Of a stretch of DNA of 64,000 nucleotides, positions 55,350-64,000 are shown piece after piece. The position numbers and the translations under genes were made by a program. Position 1 is the stretch's first letter. Every line of letters begins with the position of its first letter. Origin of the DNA: Deinococcus arcticus (GTDB lineage: Bacteria > Deinococcota > Deinococci > Deinococcales > Deinococcaceae); assembly GCF_003028415.1 (NCBI RefSeq), contig NZ_PYSV01000001.1:62001-126000 (forward strand), in the 5' to 3' direction. The notes under the pieces were generated by a model. It was not told where the DNA came from. It did not search any database and was given only the letters and a program-made list of their open reading frames with translations.

Positions 55350-57149
55350 TTACCGCAGCCAGTCTTCGGCCACGTCCTGCGCGGCGCGGCCACCCAGGTC
55401 ATCCACCTCGTCCTTGCGGGTGGCCCAGGCCGGAAAGGGGTAATTCACCAGCACCGGGTTGGGCACGTCCGGCTGGCTCACCAGCATGGTGCCGGGCTGC
55501 AGAATCCCGGCGCGGCTGCGAAAGCTCTGGGGCAGAAAGCGGTATTCGGGGCGCTCGGCCTCGGCCAGGTCCAGGCGCCCCACCACGCGGATGGCCGCGT
55601 TGGACACAATGCGCCGCTCCACCTCGCTGGCAGTCTGCTGCGCGCCGATCAGGATGATGCCCAGCGAGCGGCCACGCTCGGCGATGTCCAGCAGCACGTC
55701 CTTGATGGGGCTGCTGCCCTCACGCGGGGCGTACTTGTTCAGCTCGTCCAGCACCACGAAAATGGTGTCCTGGCGGCCATACTTTTCCTTATGCTCGAAC
55801 AGCTCGCGCAGCAGCACGCCCACCACGAAGCCCTGGGCGTGGGCGCCCAGCTTGTGGATATCCACCACCGTGGTCTGGATGCCTTTTCTCAGCAGGTCCG
55901 GGCGGTAGCCCTGTGCCTGCTGCGGGCTGAGGTCCCCGCGCACCAGCGGTGAGAGGTGCTTTTGCACTCCCCGCAGGCGGCGGATAAAGGCGCGCAGCGT
56001 GCCCTGATTCTGCTTGAGCACCCACTTCGGGTCGCCCTCGCCGTCGTTCTGGTCCAGCAGTTTGAATTCCAGGTAGGCGATGAGCTGCGAGAAGGTTTCC
56101 AGGCGTGTCTTGCCCAGTTCGTCAAAGCGCACGTTCTCATCCAGCAACACGTCCTGTTCAGGTTGCCAGTCTTCCACGGTCAGGTACGGTGTGGTGTCGC
56201 TGCCCGCCAGTCGCGCCAGCTTTTCCTCCACATTGCCAATCACGAAGCCCAGGTTCAGGCTGGCTGCGGCGTCGCTGAACACGTAGGGCAGCATGCGCCC
56301 GGCGGCAAATTCGCGCAGGGTAAACACGAACGGCACCACCCCGGCGGCGCGCTGCTCCACATCTGGCACGATGGCCCCGGCGCCGGGCCTGGGGGGCGCC
56401 AGAAACTGCACGTCGCGGAAGGGTTCGACCGGCAGGCCCAGCCGGGCGTAGCGGCCCTGCGCCCAGCCCTTGCGCCCCTGCACGGTGCCTTCCTTGTCGG
56501 CCACGCGGCGGTTGGGCTGGTCCAGAAACAGCAGGTCCTCGCCCTTGACGTTGAAAATCAGCGCGCGGGTGTTGTGGCCCTCGCCGCGCGTGTTCAGCAC
56601 GCCGCCCCGGAAGATGGAATGCAGCAGAAAGAGCGCGTAACTGGTCTTGGTGGCCACTCCCGAAATCCCGCTGATGTTGATGTGCCCCCCGGATTCCCCG
56701 TTCACGAACTGGTAGTTCACCGGCAGCACCTGCCCGTCGGCCAGCAGCCCGCCGGCAAAGGCATAGTCCATCTTGTCAGCGCTGAGGGCCAGGCGCAGGC
56801 TCTCGCCGGTGGCGTGCCTCACCTCGTCGCCGGGCTGGGGGGGAATGAAATCCTCGGGGTCCACGCGGGTGACCAGCACGCGCGCCGCGTAGCTCACGCT
56901 GGCCGGCAGCAGTCCGGCCACCACGTCCTGCACGTCGCTGTCAAAGCTCACGCCCTCGTGCCGGGTGCGCACATGGTCCACGATGCCGTAAAACTGCACC
57001 GCCGAGCCGTCGGGCTTGCGGGTGCGCACCGCCACCAGATCGTCCATCTGCACGCTGGCGCCCGGCAGGACCGAGAACCAGAAGGCCACGGGCGTGGCGT
57101 CCTCGGTGCCCAGCACCATGCCAATGCGGTCCACAGGGCTGGTGCTCAC
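55350..57149 (-). CDS. herA: HerA-type DNA translocase ATPase
   Basis: 599 residues. N-terminal HAS-barrel-like domain ([36 protein letters not shown]). Then the RecA/FtsK-like core: Walker A-like [19 protein letters not shown], Walker [15 protein letters not shown], and [31 protein letters not shown]. The hexamer translocates DNA and works with the nuclease NurA in end processing. I start at the GTG at 57149, which overlaps the nurA stop (GTGA). The canonical P-loop GKS/T is replaced by VATKTS, as in other bacterial HerA proteins with A-T-K-T/S. Confidence 0.92.
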   Translation of the reverse strand: MSTSPVDRIGMVLGTEDATPVAFWFSVLPGASVQMDDLVAVRTRKPDGSAVQFYGIVDHVRTRHEGVSFDSDVQDVVAGLLPASVSYAARVLVTRVDPEDFIPPQPGDEVRHATGESLRLALSADKMDYAFAGGLLADGQVLPVNYQFVNGESGGHINISGISGVATKTSYALFLLHSIFRGGVLNTRGEGHNTRALIFNVKGEDLLFLDQPNRRVADKEGTVQGRKGWAQGRYARLGLPVEPFRDVQFLAPPRPGAGAIVPDVEQRAAGVVPFVFTLREFAAGRMLPYVFSDAAASLNLGFVIGNVEEKLARLAGSDTTPYLTVEDWQPEQDVLLDENVRFDELGKTRLETFSQLIAYLEFKLLDQNDGEGDPKWVLKQNQGTLRAFIRRLRGVQKHLSPLVRGDLSPQQAQGYRPDLLRKGIQTTVVDIHKLGAHAQGFVVGVLLRELFEHKEKYGRQDTIFVVLDELNKYAPREGSSPIKDVLLDIAERGRSLGIILIGAQQTASEVERRIVSNAAIRVVGRLDLAEAERPEYRFLPQSFRSRAGILQPGTMLVSQPDVPNPVLVNYPFPAWATRKDEVDDLGGRAAQDVAEDWLR

Positions 57150-58195
57150 GCCAGGACCCCCTGACCGACCAGGTGGGCGCGAATGCGCCGCGTGACCAGT
57201 TCCAGGCTGCCCATGGAGCGGCTCATGGCGTGTTCCAGGGCGGCGGTGGGAATCAGGTTCTGCGGCGCGCGGGCATCTTTGTGCAGTTTGCTGCCCAGCC
57301 GGTGCAGCAGGGCGCCCGATAGATCGGCCACCGACTGCACGGCGCGGGGCACAAAGGCGCTGTCTTCCGGTGCATGCATTTCCAGCCGCATGATGCCCGC
57401 CAGTGGGTGCTGGTAAAACGGCGCGTCGCACAGGCGCACGTACCACGTGAAGCGCTGCTCGCGGCCCTCGGCGTCACTGACCTGCCCGCCCCGGTCGCCC
57501 ACCCGGAAACGCAGAATAGGAGTCCGTTCCCCGCACCTCAGCTCGCTCAGCAGACCGATGCGGTCGGCGCCCAGATAGTCGGTGTGCAGGGTTTTCACGT
57601 AGCCCACCACGGCGCTGCCGCCCCGCCCCAGACGCACTGGACCATCCTGCAGCACCAGCGTTTCGGGCAGGGCGTCGGTTTCGCCCTCCTCCTGCGGCAT
57701 GGCAGAGGCGTAGTGCTGGCTCAGGGCGTGTTCGTCATCCAGCATCAGGCGCTGGACCTGCCCGCGCGGCCCTTCCACCTGGCGCCCGCGAAAGGCGTGC
57801 GGTTCGTAGTCCAGTACGCCGGTGTGCGGGTTCAGGGGACTGAGCCGCGTGGGTTCCAGCGGCACGTCCGCACTGTAGGCCAGCACCCGGCGGGCCCGCA
57901 CGCCCTGCAACTCGGCCTGCCGGGTGCCGTGGGGGCACAGGCTCACGGCGCCCACCACGTAAGCCCCAAATGCGGCCAGGTGCAGTTCGCCCGCCTCGTC
58001 ATCCATCAGCAGGCGGGCTTCCATGCGCGGCTTGCCGTCCACCACCACCACCTCGCGCAGCGACCCTGGAATGCCGCGCGTGGGTACAGCTGCCCAGCGA
58101 TCCGTTTCCACGTCGAAGACCAGGCCGGCGAAGGGTTTTAAGGTCAGCTGTCCTTCAAAAGTGTCCACAGGCCAGGGGTCCAGACGAATGCGCAT
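57146..58195 (-). CDS. nurA: NurA 5'-3' nuclease
   Basis: 349 residues. NurA features: [34 protein letters not shown], then the acidic-lysine nuclease core including [36 protein letters not shown] and the C-terminal [16 protein letters not shown] and [18 protein letters not shown] region ([17 protein letters not shown]). It is coupled to herA by GTGA overlap. A TAGAAT -10 box lies 7 bases before the ATG at 58195. The pair processes DNA ends in repair, in place of the absent RecBC. Confidence 0.92.
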   Translation of the reverse strand: MRIRLDPWPVDTFEGQLTLKPFAGLVFDVETDRWAAVPTRGIPGSLREVVVVDGKPRMEARLLMDDEAGELHLAAFGAYVVGAVSLCPHGTRQAELQGVRARRVLAYSADVPLEPTRLSPLNPHTGVLDYEPHAFRGRQVEGPRGQVQRLMLDDEHALSQHYASAMPQEEGETDALPETLVLQDGPVRLGRGGSAVVGYVKTLHTDYLGADRIGLLSELRCGERTPILRFRVGDRGGQVSDAEGREQRFTWYVRLCDAPFYQHPLAGIMRLEMHAPEDSAFVPRAVQSVADLSGALLHRLGSKLHKDARAPQNLIPTAALEHAMSRSMGSLELVTRRIRAHLVGQGVLA

Positions 58196-58202
58196 GCCGG
58201 GC

Positions 58203-58208
58203 ATTCTA
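58203..58208 (-). promoter_or_regulatory. -10 box for leaderless nurA-herA
   Basis: TAGAAT on the minus strand, 7 bases before the ATG at 58195, the same hexamer as at recF. Confidence 0.65.
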
Positions 58209-58265
58209 CGCGCTGGGCAGAATGCGGCCGTGCAGGTGCGCCGTGGAACAGCAGGGCTGAACAAC

Positions 58266-58290
58266 AGAAAACCGCCCCACAAAGGGGCGG
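58266..58290 (-). terminator. intrinsic terminator of the CRP-family gene
   Basis: On the minus strand CCGCCCC pairs with GGGGCGG around loop TTTGT, followed by TTTTCTGTT. It starts 18 bases past the stop at 58308. Confidence 0.88.
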
Positions 58291-58307
58291 CCCGGAGCGC
58301 ACGCGGC

Positions 58308-58934
58308 TTAGCCGTGGTAACCGCTCAGCAGGCGCAGACCCTCTTCATCAGTCAGGGTCAGGCAGCGGTAGGCGGGGCTCAGCAGCCCGTCGTCACGCAT
58401 CTCGCCAATCAGCTTGCTCACGCTCTCGCGGGTGGCGCCGGTGCCCTCGGCAATCAGTTCGTGGGTGGCGCGTACATAGCGGGTGCCGTCGGCGTGCTGC
58501 CCGCCCAGAGTGCTGTCGGCCAGATTCAGCAGGTAGCGGGCAATGCGCTCGCGCAGATCGCCGTCCTGAATATGAACACCGTCGGTCATCATGCGCTGCA
58601 GCTGCGCGCCCAGGCTGCGGGTCAGGTCCCACAGCTCGGCGGCACCCAGGTGCTCGGGGTGAATGGGGGTCAGCACGGCGTCGGTCAGGGCCACCACCTG
58701 ATGCCCCCGGCTCTGGCCCTGCAGGCACTCCTCACCAAAAATGTCGCCGGGACGAATGTGGCGCACCGTGAGGTTGCGGCCCTGTGGGGTCAGGCGCACA
58801 GCGCGCATCAGCCCACTGTCCAGGCGGTAGAGGCTGGGAGCACTGTCTCCCGCGTAGTACAGCGTCTGACCCCGGCGCACGGTGCGGTGCAGGTCGGCGG
58901 GAATCGGCTGGGTGGCGGTGGCAACGTAGGTCAT
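58308..58934 (-). CDS. CRP/FNR family transcriptional regulator (DdrI-like)
   Basis: 208 residues. Cyclic-nucleotide-binding fold at about 10-110 ([56 protein letters not shown]). C-terminal HTH ([33 protein letters not shown]). It resembles the radiation-response regulator DdrI of D. radiodurans, though I cannot confirm orthology. An AAGGAG ribosome binding site precedes the ATG. The promoter spacer carries a palindrome that may be its own operator. Confidence 0.88.
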   Translation of the reverse strand: MTYVATATQPIPADLHRTVRRGQTLYYAGDSAPSLYRLDSGLMRAVRLTPQGRNLTVRHIRPGDIFGEECLQGQSRGHQVVALTDAVLTPIHPEHLGAAELWDLTRSLGAQLQRMMTDGVHIQDGDLRERIARYLLNLADSTLGGQHADGTRYVRATHELIAEGTGATRESVSKLIGEMRDDGLLSPAYRCLTLTDEEGLRLLSGYHG

Positions 58935-58986
58935 GGGCGCTCCTTGAGGTCAGGCAGGCGGCAGGGGGGACGGCTGAGGTGGCTGC

Positions 58987-59014
58987 ACTGTACAACCCTT
59001 GTACAAGGTTGAAA
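58987..59014 (-). promoter_or_regulatory. promoter with palindromic operator, CRP-family gene
   Basis: On the minus strand TTTCAA and TACAGT are 16 bases apart. Inside the spacer is the perfect 12-bp palindrome CCTTGTACAAGG (58997-59008), and a second TTGTACA overlaps the -10. The palindrome differs from the CRP TGTGA-type site. Two TTGAC boxes at about 59040-59060 could be further promoter elements. Confidence 0.6.
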
Positions 59015-59059
59015 CGTTCCCGGAACACAATTTAAAAAGTCAACCAAGTGTTTTGGTCA

Positions 59060-59342
59060 AGCGCTCTGGGGGGTCTGCCGCATTCTGACACCGGCCTCCC
59101 GGGCGGCGTGTCAGCTCCTGGTCCTGGCGCAGCTTGGTCAATCGTTCAGAGAGAGGCTGGCGCGGCGGGCTTGCCCCCTACCGGCGCTGGCCCGGCCTTG
59201 CCGGGAAGGTTGCCGGTGCCCTCCCCGCACCGCTTTGTGCCCAGACTGTTCCTGGCTGGACTGTGCAGCTGCCTTCCAGCCCCCAGGTGAAAATGCGCGG
59301 CAGGCAATGGTGCCCTTCAGTCCTGCGCGCCACACTGGGGGC
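59060..59342. other. intergenic sequence upstream of the deacetylase gene
   Basis: No credible gene. Several overlapping ORFs lack a ribosome binding site or domain. A CACACT -10-like hexamer (59331-59336) lies 6 bases before the GTG at 59343. Confidence 0.4.
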
Positions 59343-60242
59343 GTGACCGCCCACCCGTACCGGGCCTGGAGCCCCGCTGCTTTCACCTTTCCACTGCCCG
59401 ATGGCCACCGCTTTCCCGCCTACAAATACGAGGGGGTGCGGCAGCTGCTTTCGGCGCACCTGCCCGTGCTGGACACGCCGGCTCTGGCCTGGGCCGACGC
59501 CGCGCAGGTGCACGACCCCCACTGGCTGCGGCGCTGGCGCCGGGGCGAGGTGAGCGCGGCCGAGGAACGCGCCTTCGGGCTGCCCTGGAGCCCCGGCGTG
59601 GTGGAGCGGGCCCGCCGGGCGGCTGGGGGCTCGCTGGCGGCGCTGCACGACGCCCTGGCCGTGGGCTGGGGCGCCAATCTGGCGGGCGGCACCCACCACG
59701 CCTTCGCCGACCGCGCCGAGGGGTTCTGCCTGCTGAACGACGCCGCGCTGCTGACCCGGCACGCGCTGGACCGGGGCCTGGCCCGGCGGGTGGCGGTGCT
59801 GGACCTGGACGTCCACCAGGGCAACGGCACGGCGGCGCTGCTGGCCGGGGAGGCGCGCGCCTTTACCCTGTCGGTTCACGGTGAGCGCAACTATCCTTTT
59901 CGCAAGGAACAGTCCTCGCTGGACCTTGGCCTGGGTGACGGCGTGACCGACGCCGAGTATCTGGCGGTGCTGCGCGCCCAAGTGCTGCCGGCCCTGGACG
60001 CCTTTCGCCCGGATCTGCTGCTGTACCTTGCCGGGGTGGATGTGCTGGCGGGCGACCGCTTTGGCCGCTTTGCCCTGACGCTGGCCGGCGTGCGCGAACG
60101 CAACCGCGCGGTGTTGCGCTGGGCCAGGGCCGCTGACATCCCGGTGGTCACCATGATGGCCGGCGGCTACAACAGGGACCACGCCCTGACCGTGCAGGCC
60201 CACGCCAGCGTGGTGCTCGACGGCCTGGAGGTGCTGGGGTAG
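59343..60242 (+). CDS. histone deacetylase family (acetoin-utilisation-like) zinc hydrolase
   Basis: 299 residues. HDAC motifs: [35 protein letters not shown], the metal site [52 protein letters not shown] and [11 protein letters not shown]. Zinc ligands (Asp and His in DLDVHQ, Asp in AGVDV) are present. Bacterial members deacetylate small molecules, polyamines or proteins. The start is the GTG at 59343, with an in-frame ATG upstream at 59310 as alternative. Confidence 0.92.
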   Translation: MTAHPYRAWSPAAFTFPLPDGHRFPAYKYEGVRQLLSAHLPVLDTPALAWADAAQVHDPHWLRRWRRGEVSAAEERAFGLPWSPGVVERARRAAGGSLAALHDALAVGWGANLAGGTHHAFADRAEGFCLLNDAALLTRHALDRGLARRVAVLDLDVHQGNGTAALLAGEARAFTLSVHGERNYPFRKEQSSLDLGLGDGVTDAEYLAVLRAQVLPALDAFRPDLLLYLAGVDVLAGDRFGRFALTLAGVRERNRAVLRWARAADIPVVTMMAGGYNRDHALTVQAHASVVLDGLEVLG

Positions 60243-60326
60243 GAGAAACCGCCCTTCCTTCAACCATCAGCGCTCCACCATTCCCCCACCGTCCCTCGTA
60301 TCCGATCAACGTTGAACCCTCAGGCG

Positions 60327-60332
60327 GATAAT
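60327..60332 (+). promoter_or_regulatory. -10 box for leaderless MFS gene
   Basis: GATAAT followed by 7 bases and the ATG at 60340. A perfect 10-bp palindrome TCAACGTTGA lies just upstream (60306-60315) and could be an operator. Confidence 0.6.
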
Positions 60333-60339
60333 GCGCCGC

Positions 60340-61566
60340 ATGTCGGCCCGCGCTCCCTGGAACCGCAACGAACGCCTGGGTATTGCCAACGGCTGGGCGG
60401 TGTTTCTGGGCGACGGCTTTCTCAGCGTGTCGGTGGTGGTCACGGCCTTTGCGGCCAAGCTGGGCGCGCCCAACTGGGTGATTGGCCTGCTGCCCGCCAT
60501 TGCCGCTGGCGGCTGGATGCTGCCTCAGCTGCTGGTGGCTGCCCGGGTGCGCGCCCTGCCGTACAAGCTGCCGGTGTACCGCTCGGCGGCGCTGGTGCGC
60601 ACCGCCACCTACGTGGCGATGGTGTTGACCGCCGCGCTACTGAGCCACCAGCCCGCGCTGTGCCTCACGCTGTTCATTCTGGCCATGAGCCTGAACGCTC
60701 TGGCCTCCGGGGTCTCGGGGCTGCCGTTTCTGGAAGTGGTCAGCAAGACCGTGACCCCGGAGCGGCGCCCGCGCTTCTTTGCCACCCGCAACCTGTACGG
60801 CGGCCTGCTGGCGTTTGGCGCGGGGCTGCTGGTGCGCGCCATCCTGGGTTCGGACCTGGCTTTTCCACTGAACTACGCCCTGATCTTTGCCCTGGGCACC
60901 GCCGCCTTTACCTTCGGCTACTGGATTTTTGGCCGGGTTGACGAGCCCGCCGACCCGCCGCAGTCACCCCACGGTACCCGCGCCGAACTGCGCGCCATTC
61001 CCGAGACGCTGCGCGACGGGCATTTCCGCGCCTTTCTGAACGTGCGCCTGTTGCTGGCGGCCGGCAGCATGGCCGAGCCCTTCTTCGCGGTCTACGCCCT
61101 GCGAGAGCTGAATTACGCGCCGGCCGCCCTGGGGGTGTTCGTGATGGCCCTGACCGGCGCCGCGCCCCTGTCCAACGTGGTGTGGCGCCGCGTGGCCGAA
61201 CGCAAGGGCTCGCGCCGCCTGATCCGCTACGCCACGGTCTTTGCCGGGCTGGCACCGCTGTGGGCCCTGACCGTGGGGGTATTGGGCCTGAGCGCCTGGG
61301 CGTACCTGGGCGTGTTTCTGCTGTCCAGCGTGGCGAACCAGGGCTTCAATCTGGGCCACACCAATCACCTGCTCAACATTGCCCCGGAACACGCCCGCAG
61401 CCGCTATATCGGCACGCTGAACACGCTGGTGGGCGCCGCCCTGTTCACGCCAGTGGCGGCAGGCCTGCTGGCCGATGGCCTGGGCTACGGCCCGGTGTTC
61501 GTGCTGAGCGCCCTGCTGTGCGCGGCGGCGTGGTGGCGCTGCGGCTGGCTGCGGCGGGATGCGTGA
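60340..61566 (+). CDS. MFS transporter
   Basis: 408 residues with 12 hydrophobic segments: GWAVFLGDGFLSVSVVVTAFAAKLG, WVIGLLPAIAAGGWMLPQLLVA, ATYVAMVLTAALL, then the second half from VRLLLAAGSMAEPFFAVYALREL. The loop after TM4 is FLEVVSKTVTPERRPRFFATRNLYGGLLA. I prefer the ATG at 60340 over 60331 because it lies 7 bases after GATAAT. The substrate cannot be read from the sequence. Repeat A3 follows about 50 bases after the stop. Confidence 0.88.
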   Translation: MSARAPWNRNERLGIANGWAVFLGDGFLSVSVVVTAFAAKLGAPNWVIGLLPAIAAGGWMLPQLLVAARVRALPYKLPVYRSAALVRTATYVAMVLTAALLSHQPALCLTLFILAMSLNALASGVSGLPFLEVVSKTVTPERRPRFFATRNLYGGLLAFGAGLLVRAILGSDLAFPLNYALIFALGTAAFTFGYWIFGRVDEPADPPQSPHGTRAELRAIPETLRDGHFRAFLNVRLLLAAGSMAEPFFAVYALRELNYAPAALGVFVMALTGAAPLSNVVWRRVAERKGSRRLIRYATVFAGLAPLWALTVGVLGLSAWAYLGVFLLSSVANQGFNLGHTNHLLNIAPEHARSRYIGTLNTLVGAALFTPVAAGLLADGLGYGPVFVLSALLCAAAWWRCGWLRRDA

Positions 61567-61617
61567 AGAGGCGGGGGGCGGGCGGTGACGGGCGGGGCTG
61601 GTCATCGGGGGGAGGGG

Positions 61618-61772
61618 ATACGGCTTCCGGAAAATTTCGTAACACGTTACGAAATTTTCCCGACCGGAGGGAGGAGGAAAAGAGGCGGATTTCCGGGAAT
61701 TGGGCTGGAACAGCGCCGAAGGCGGGGAACATCCGGCTCTTTCCCGGATGTTACGGAAATGGACGGAATCCG
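61618..61772. repeat. family A repeat, copy A3 (complete)
   Basis: About 155 bp with terminal ATACGGCTTCCGG / ACGGAATCCG. Near the left end is a perfect 15-bp hairpin GGAAAATTTCGTAAC-AC-GTTACGAAATTTTCC, and near the right end AACATCCGG / CCGGATGTT. It is the best-preserved copy, with relatives at 8961 and 29117. Confidence 0.85.
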
Positions 61773-61987
61773 CAGGAGATCTCTTCCAGCTGACGCACCT
61801 TTTCCCCGCGCCCCGCGCCCGGCTTCCCGCACCCGGCTCGGGGGCGGTGCAACTGGCCCTCTGGATTTCTGGACGCCTGGACCCGTGACGTTGCTGGGGA
61901 GCCATGGGCCCTGCCCGCGTTGGGTGGCCCCAGGCTCGGGGGCGGCCCCGAGCCCTTCTTGACCAGTTGACGTAGGAGGAGTTGCTC
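61773..61987. other. intergenic sequence between repeats A3 and D4, no gene seen
   Basis: GC-rich and without a credible ORF on either strand. The two flanking repeats together with this segment fill the 545-base gap between the MFS and amino-acid ABC genes. Confidence 0.45.
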
Positions 61988-62116
61988 TTAAGGACGTTGC
62001 ACCTCACGTTACGACTTTGCAGGAGAGCACCGCAAAGTCTCCACTCCCGGTGCAACGTCCTTTTTTCGAGACTCGCTCCGCTCGGTTGATCTAAAGATCA
62101 ACAGCGAGCGACTTAG
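61988..62116. repeat. family D structured repeat, copy D4 (complete, reference copy)
   Basis: 129 bp. The outer 14-bp inverted repeat AAGGACGTTGCACC (61990-62003) / GGTGCAACGTCCTT (62049-62062) encloses an 8-bp hairpin GACTTTGC / GCAAAGTC. A second module is hairpin GTTGATCT-AA-AGATCAAC (62083-62102) within GACTCGCT / AGCGAGCGAC. The end GACTTAG supplies the TAA stop (62113-62115, minus) of the ABC ATPase gene. Confidence 0.9.
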
Positions 62117-62868
62117 TGCCCCAGAATCTTCCCCAGAAACGCCTTCGCCCGCTCGTGCTGGGGGTTCTGGTAAAAGGCCTCCGGGGTCGTATCTTCCACA
62201 ATCGCGCCCTGGTCAAAAAACAGAATGCGGTCGGCCACCTCGCGGGCAAAGCCCATCTCGTGGGTCACCACCAGCATGGTCATGCCGCTGCGGGCCAGTT
62301 CCTTCATCACGTCCAGCACTTCCTTGATCATCTCGGGGTCCAGGGCGCTGGTGGGCTCGTCAAACAGCATCACCTTGGGGTCCATGGCCAGCGCGCGGGC
62401 AATCGCCACGCGCTGCTGCTGGCCGCCGGACAGCTGGGCCGGGTACTTGTGGGCCTGTTCCTCAATGCCCACGCGGCGCAGCAACTCCAGGCCGCGCGCC
62501 TCGGCGTCGGCGCGGCTGGTCTTGCGCACGCGGGTGGGCGCCAGGGTGATGTTCTCCAGCACGGTCAGGTGCGGAAAGAGATTGAAACTCTGAAACACCA
62601 TGCCCACTTCCCGGCGAATGGCGTCCAGATTCTGGCGGCCGTTGAGGGGAATACCGTCCACCGTGATCTGCCCCTGGTCGTGGGGGTCAAGCGCGTTGAT
62701 GGTGCGGATAAAAGTGCTCTTGCCGCTGCCCGAGGGCCCAATGACCACCACAACCTCGCCGGGGCGCACGCTCAGGCTGACCCCGCGCAGGGCATGAAAG
62801 GTCCCAAAGTGCTTGTGAACGTCCCGGACGTCAATCATGGGGGCAGCGGCGAGCGGGCCTGGCGTCAT
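62113..62868 (-). CDS. polar amino-acid ABC transporter ATP-binding protein (GlnQ-like)
   Basis: 251 residues. Walker [10 protein letters not shown] (44-52), Q-loop [22 protein letters not shown], signature [15 protein letters not shown], Walker [16 protein letters not shown] and H-loop [22 protein letters not shown] are diagnostic of the HisP/GlnQ group. No permease or binding protein lies next to it, so it is an orphan ATPase here. The ATG at 62868 is 6 bases after a TACAGT -10 box. The stop codon belongs to repeat D4. Confidence 0.93.
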   Translation of the reverse strand: MTPGPLAAAPMIDVRDVHKHFGTFHALRGVSLSVRPGEVVVVIGPSGSGKSTFIRTINALDPHDQGQITVDGIPLNGRQNLDAIRREVGMVFQSFNLFPHLTVLENITLAPTRVRKTSRADAEARGLELLRRVGIEEQAHKYPAQLSGGQQQRVAIARALAMDPKVMLFDEPTSALDPEMIKEVLDVMKELARSGMTMLVVTHEMGFAREVADRILFFDQGAIVEDTTPEAFYQNPQHERAKAFLGKILGH

Positions 62869-62874
62869 GGCCCC

Positions 62875-62880
62875 ACTGTA
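62875..62880 (-). promoter_or_regulatory. -10 box for leaderless GlnQ-like gene
   Basis: TACAGT on the minus strand, 6 bases before the ATG at 62868. Confidence 0.6.
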
Positions 62881-63012
62881 GTACGTGCGCCGCAGGGTGG
62901 GCAGGCCCAAAGGGGCGCTGCGGGCGGGCCAGAGCGGCTGTGGTACCATCCGCGCATTCATCATTCAGGGTTCAGGGCACAGGCCCTGGGCGCCGAGGCG
63001 GAGGACGATTCC

Positions 63013-63978
63013 ATGAAGACGCAGACCAAGATTGCCGCTGCCCTGCTGCTGGGCACCACCGCTGTGGCCCTGGCCCAGGGCACCACCTTTCTGACCATCG
63101 GTTCGGGCAGCACCACGGGCGTGTATTTCCCGGTGGCCACCGGCATGGCCAAGATGATCAACGACGCCGGCGACGGCCTGCGCGCCAACGCCCGCTCCAC
63201 GGGCGGCAGCGTGTTCAACATGCAGGCCATCGCCAGCGGTGAGCTGGACGCCGCCATCGCCCAGAACGACGTGGTGTATTACGCCTACAAGGGCACCGGC
63301 CTGCAGGCCTTCCAGGGCAAGGCCAACACCAAGCTGCGCACCCTGGCCGTGCTGTACCCCGAAGTGCTGCATGTGGTGGCCCGCAAGGACAGCGGCATCC
63401 GCTCCATTGCCGACCTGAAGGGCAAGCGCGTGGTGATCGGCGACCTGGGCTCGGGCACCGAGCTGACCGCTCGGCAGGTGCTGGAAGCCTACGGCCTGGG
63501 CTTTGACGATCTGGGCCAGGCCCTGCGTGTCTCGCCCGCCCAGGGCATCACCCTGATGCAGGATAAGCGCGCCGACGCGCTGTTCTACACCGTGGGCGTG
63601 GGCGCCAGCGCCATCAGCCAGATTGCCCAGACGGTGGATGTGGCCATGGTGCCGGTCAGCGGCAACCAGGCGGCCAGCCTGCTCAAGAAATACCCCTTCT
63701 ACGTGCGCTTCAACATTCCCGCCAAGAGCTACAAGGGCGTGGGCGCCACCATTCCCAGTGTCGCCGTGCAGGCCACCCTGGTTGCCAGCACCGCCGTCAG
63801 CGACGACGCGGTGTACCGCACCATGAAAGCGGTGTTCGCCAACGAGGGCGCGGTGCGCGGCCTGCACCCCAGCCTCGCCACCAACTTCGCCTACGACAAG
63901 GCCGTCAAGGGCCTGCCTGCCCCGCTGCACCCGGGCGCCGTGAAGTTCTTCCGCGAGAAGGGCGTTACCGTCCGCTAA
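63013..63978 (+). CDS. TAXI family TRAP transporter solute receptor
   Basis: 321 residues with a signal peptide (MKTQTKIAAALLLGTTAVALAQ). TAXI motifs: FLTIGSGSTTGVYFPVATGMAKMIND, ARSTGGSVFNMQAIASGELDAAIAQNDVVYYAYKG, LYPEVLHVVARKDSGIRSIADLKGKRVVIGDLGSGTELTARQVLEAYGL, ADALFYTVGVGAS. It is the periplasmic binding protein of a TRAP transporter for dicarboxylates or glutamate-like solutes. The fused DctQM membrane gene would be expected just past the window. A GGAGG ribosome binding site lies 9 bases before the ATG. Confidence 0.93.
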   Translation: MKTQTKIAAALLLGTTAVALAQGTTFLTIGSGSTTGVYFPVATGMAKMINDAGDGLRANARSTGGSVFNMQAIASGELDAAIAQNDVVYYAYKGTGLQAFQGKANTKLRTLAVLYPEVLHVVARKDSGIRSIADLKGKRVVIGDLGSGTELTARQVLEAYGLGFDDLGQALRVSPAQGITLMQDKRADALFYTVGVGASAISQIAQTVDVAMVPVSGNQAASLLKKYPFYVRFNIPAKSYKGVGATIPSVAVQATLVASTAVSDDAVYRTMKAVFANEGAVRGLHPSLATNFAYDKAVKGLPAPLHPGAVKFFREKGVTVR

Positions 63979-64000
63979 CGCCGCATTCGGCGGATATCCG

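Noticed and set aside
55350..58195. herA-nurA as part of an anti-phage defence island
   Set aside because: NurA-HerA pairs can occur in defence loci, but here the neighbours are housekeeping genes (ECF sigma pair, CRP regulator), and the pair matches the repair system known in Deinococcus.
58935..59060. Radiation/desiccation response motif upstream of the DdrI-like gene
   Set aside because: The palindrome there is CCTTGTACAAGG. It does not match the TTATGT...ACATAA form of that motif.
61182..61962. Several ORFs over repeat A3 and the gap after the MFS gene
   Set aside because: They run through the repeat or out of frame with the MFS gene and have no coding features.

Overview
The window reads as a chromosomal segment of a Deinococcus (Deinococcota). 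It has very high GC and dense coding on both strands. Protein sequences are Deinococcus/Thermus-like, including a LysJ/ArgD aminotransferase of the LysW pathway, NurA-HerA, a Tat-exported desiccation-type ferritin-like protein and a CRP-family regulator of DdrI type. Many start codons lie 6-7 bases after a -10 hexamer (TAnnnT), so their transcripts would be leaderless. I see no rRNA, tRNA, CRISPR array, prophage or full insertion sequence.

Layout. 1-5.3 kb (minus): AlbA_2/ATPase regulator, DUF3293, small exported protein, truD, membrane protein, moaB. 5.4-8.9 kb: recF-dciA (minus), then thioesterase, aat and a 45-residue exported peptide (plus). 9.1-13.5 kb (minus): four-PAS histidine kinase, receiver-GAF-GGDEF protein, unknown 121-residue protein. 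13.6-21.3 kb: serA, CoA-disulfide reductase, CAP protein, GbsR/MarR-ABC exporter operon, class V aminotransferase. 21.8-28.9 kb: marR-DHA2 exporter, LptA-like protein, cell-wall amidase, malQ, cobalamin adenosyltransferase. 29.2-35.8 kb: K+ channel, GspS-like ATP-grasp gene with two YgiB-like lipoproteins, MocR regulator divergent from a GNAT/FMN-binding/EamA operon. 35.9-46.6 kb (plus): lysJ, VanW protein, then ilvB-ilvN-ilvC, a SWIM protein and leuA. 46.7-48.7 kb: degenerate signal-peptidase-like protein, membrane protein, phosphoesterase. 48.8-58.9 kb: DEAD helicase, ferritin-like protein, rluD-type gene, tatA, ECF sigma/anti-sigma, herA-nurA, CRP regulator. 59.3-64 kb: deacetylase-like protein, MFS, amino-acid ABC ATPase, TAXI receptor.

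The most interesting system is a pair of apparent transcription attenuators in the branched-chain amino acid cluster. Upstream of ilvB is a 17-codon ORF with a run IVAVIL. Upstream of leuA is a 14-codon ORF with LLL. Each start codon directly follows a -10 box, so the leader peptides would be translated from leaderless RNAs. Each ORF is followed by a strong terminator hairpin, and part of each ORF can pair with the 5' arm of that hairpin. Together with the polycistronic arrangement this suggests ribosome-mediated sensing of Ile/Val/Leu-tRNA charging.

A second theme is at least four families of short structured repeats (about 60-210 bp) that abut gene 3' ends. Family D supplies the stop codon of three genes. 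Other points to check are a signal-peptidase fold lacking both catalytic residues, an 18-bp divergent intergenic region with overlapping -10 boxes, and a 200-residue insert in a DHA2 exporter.
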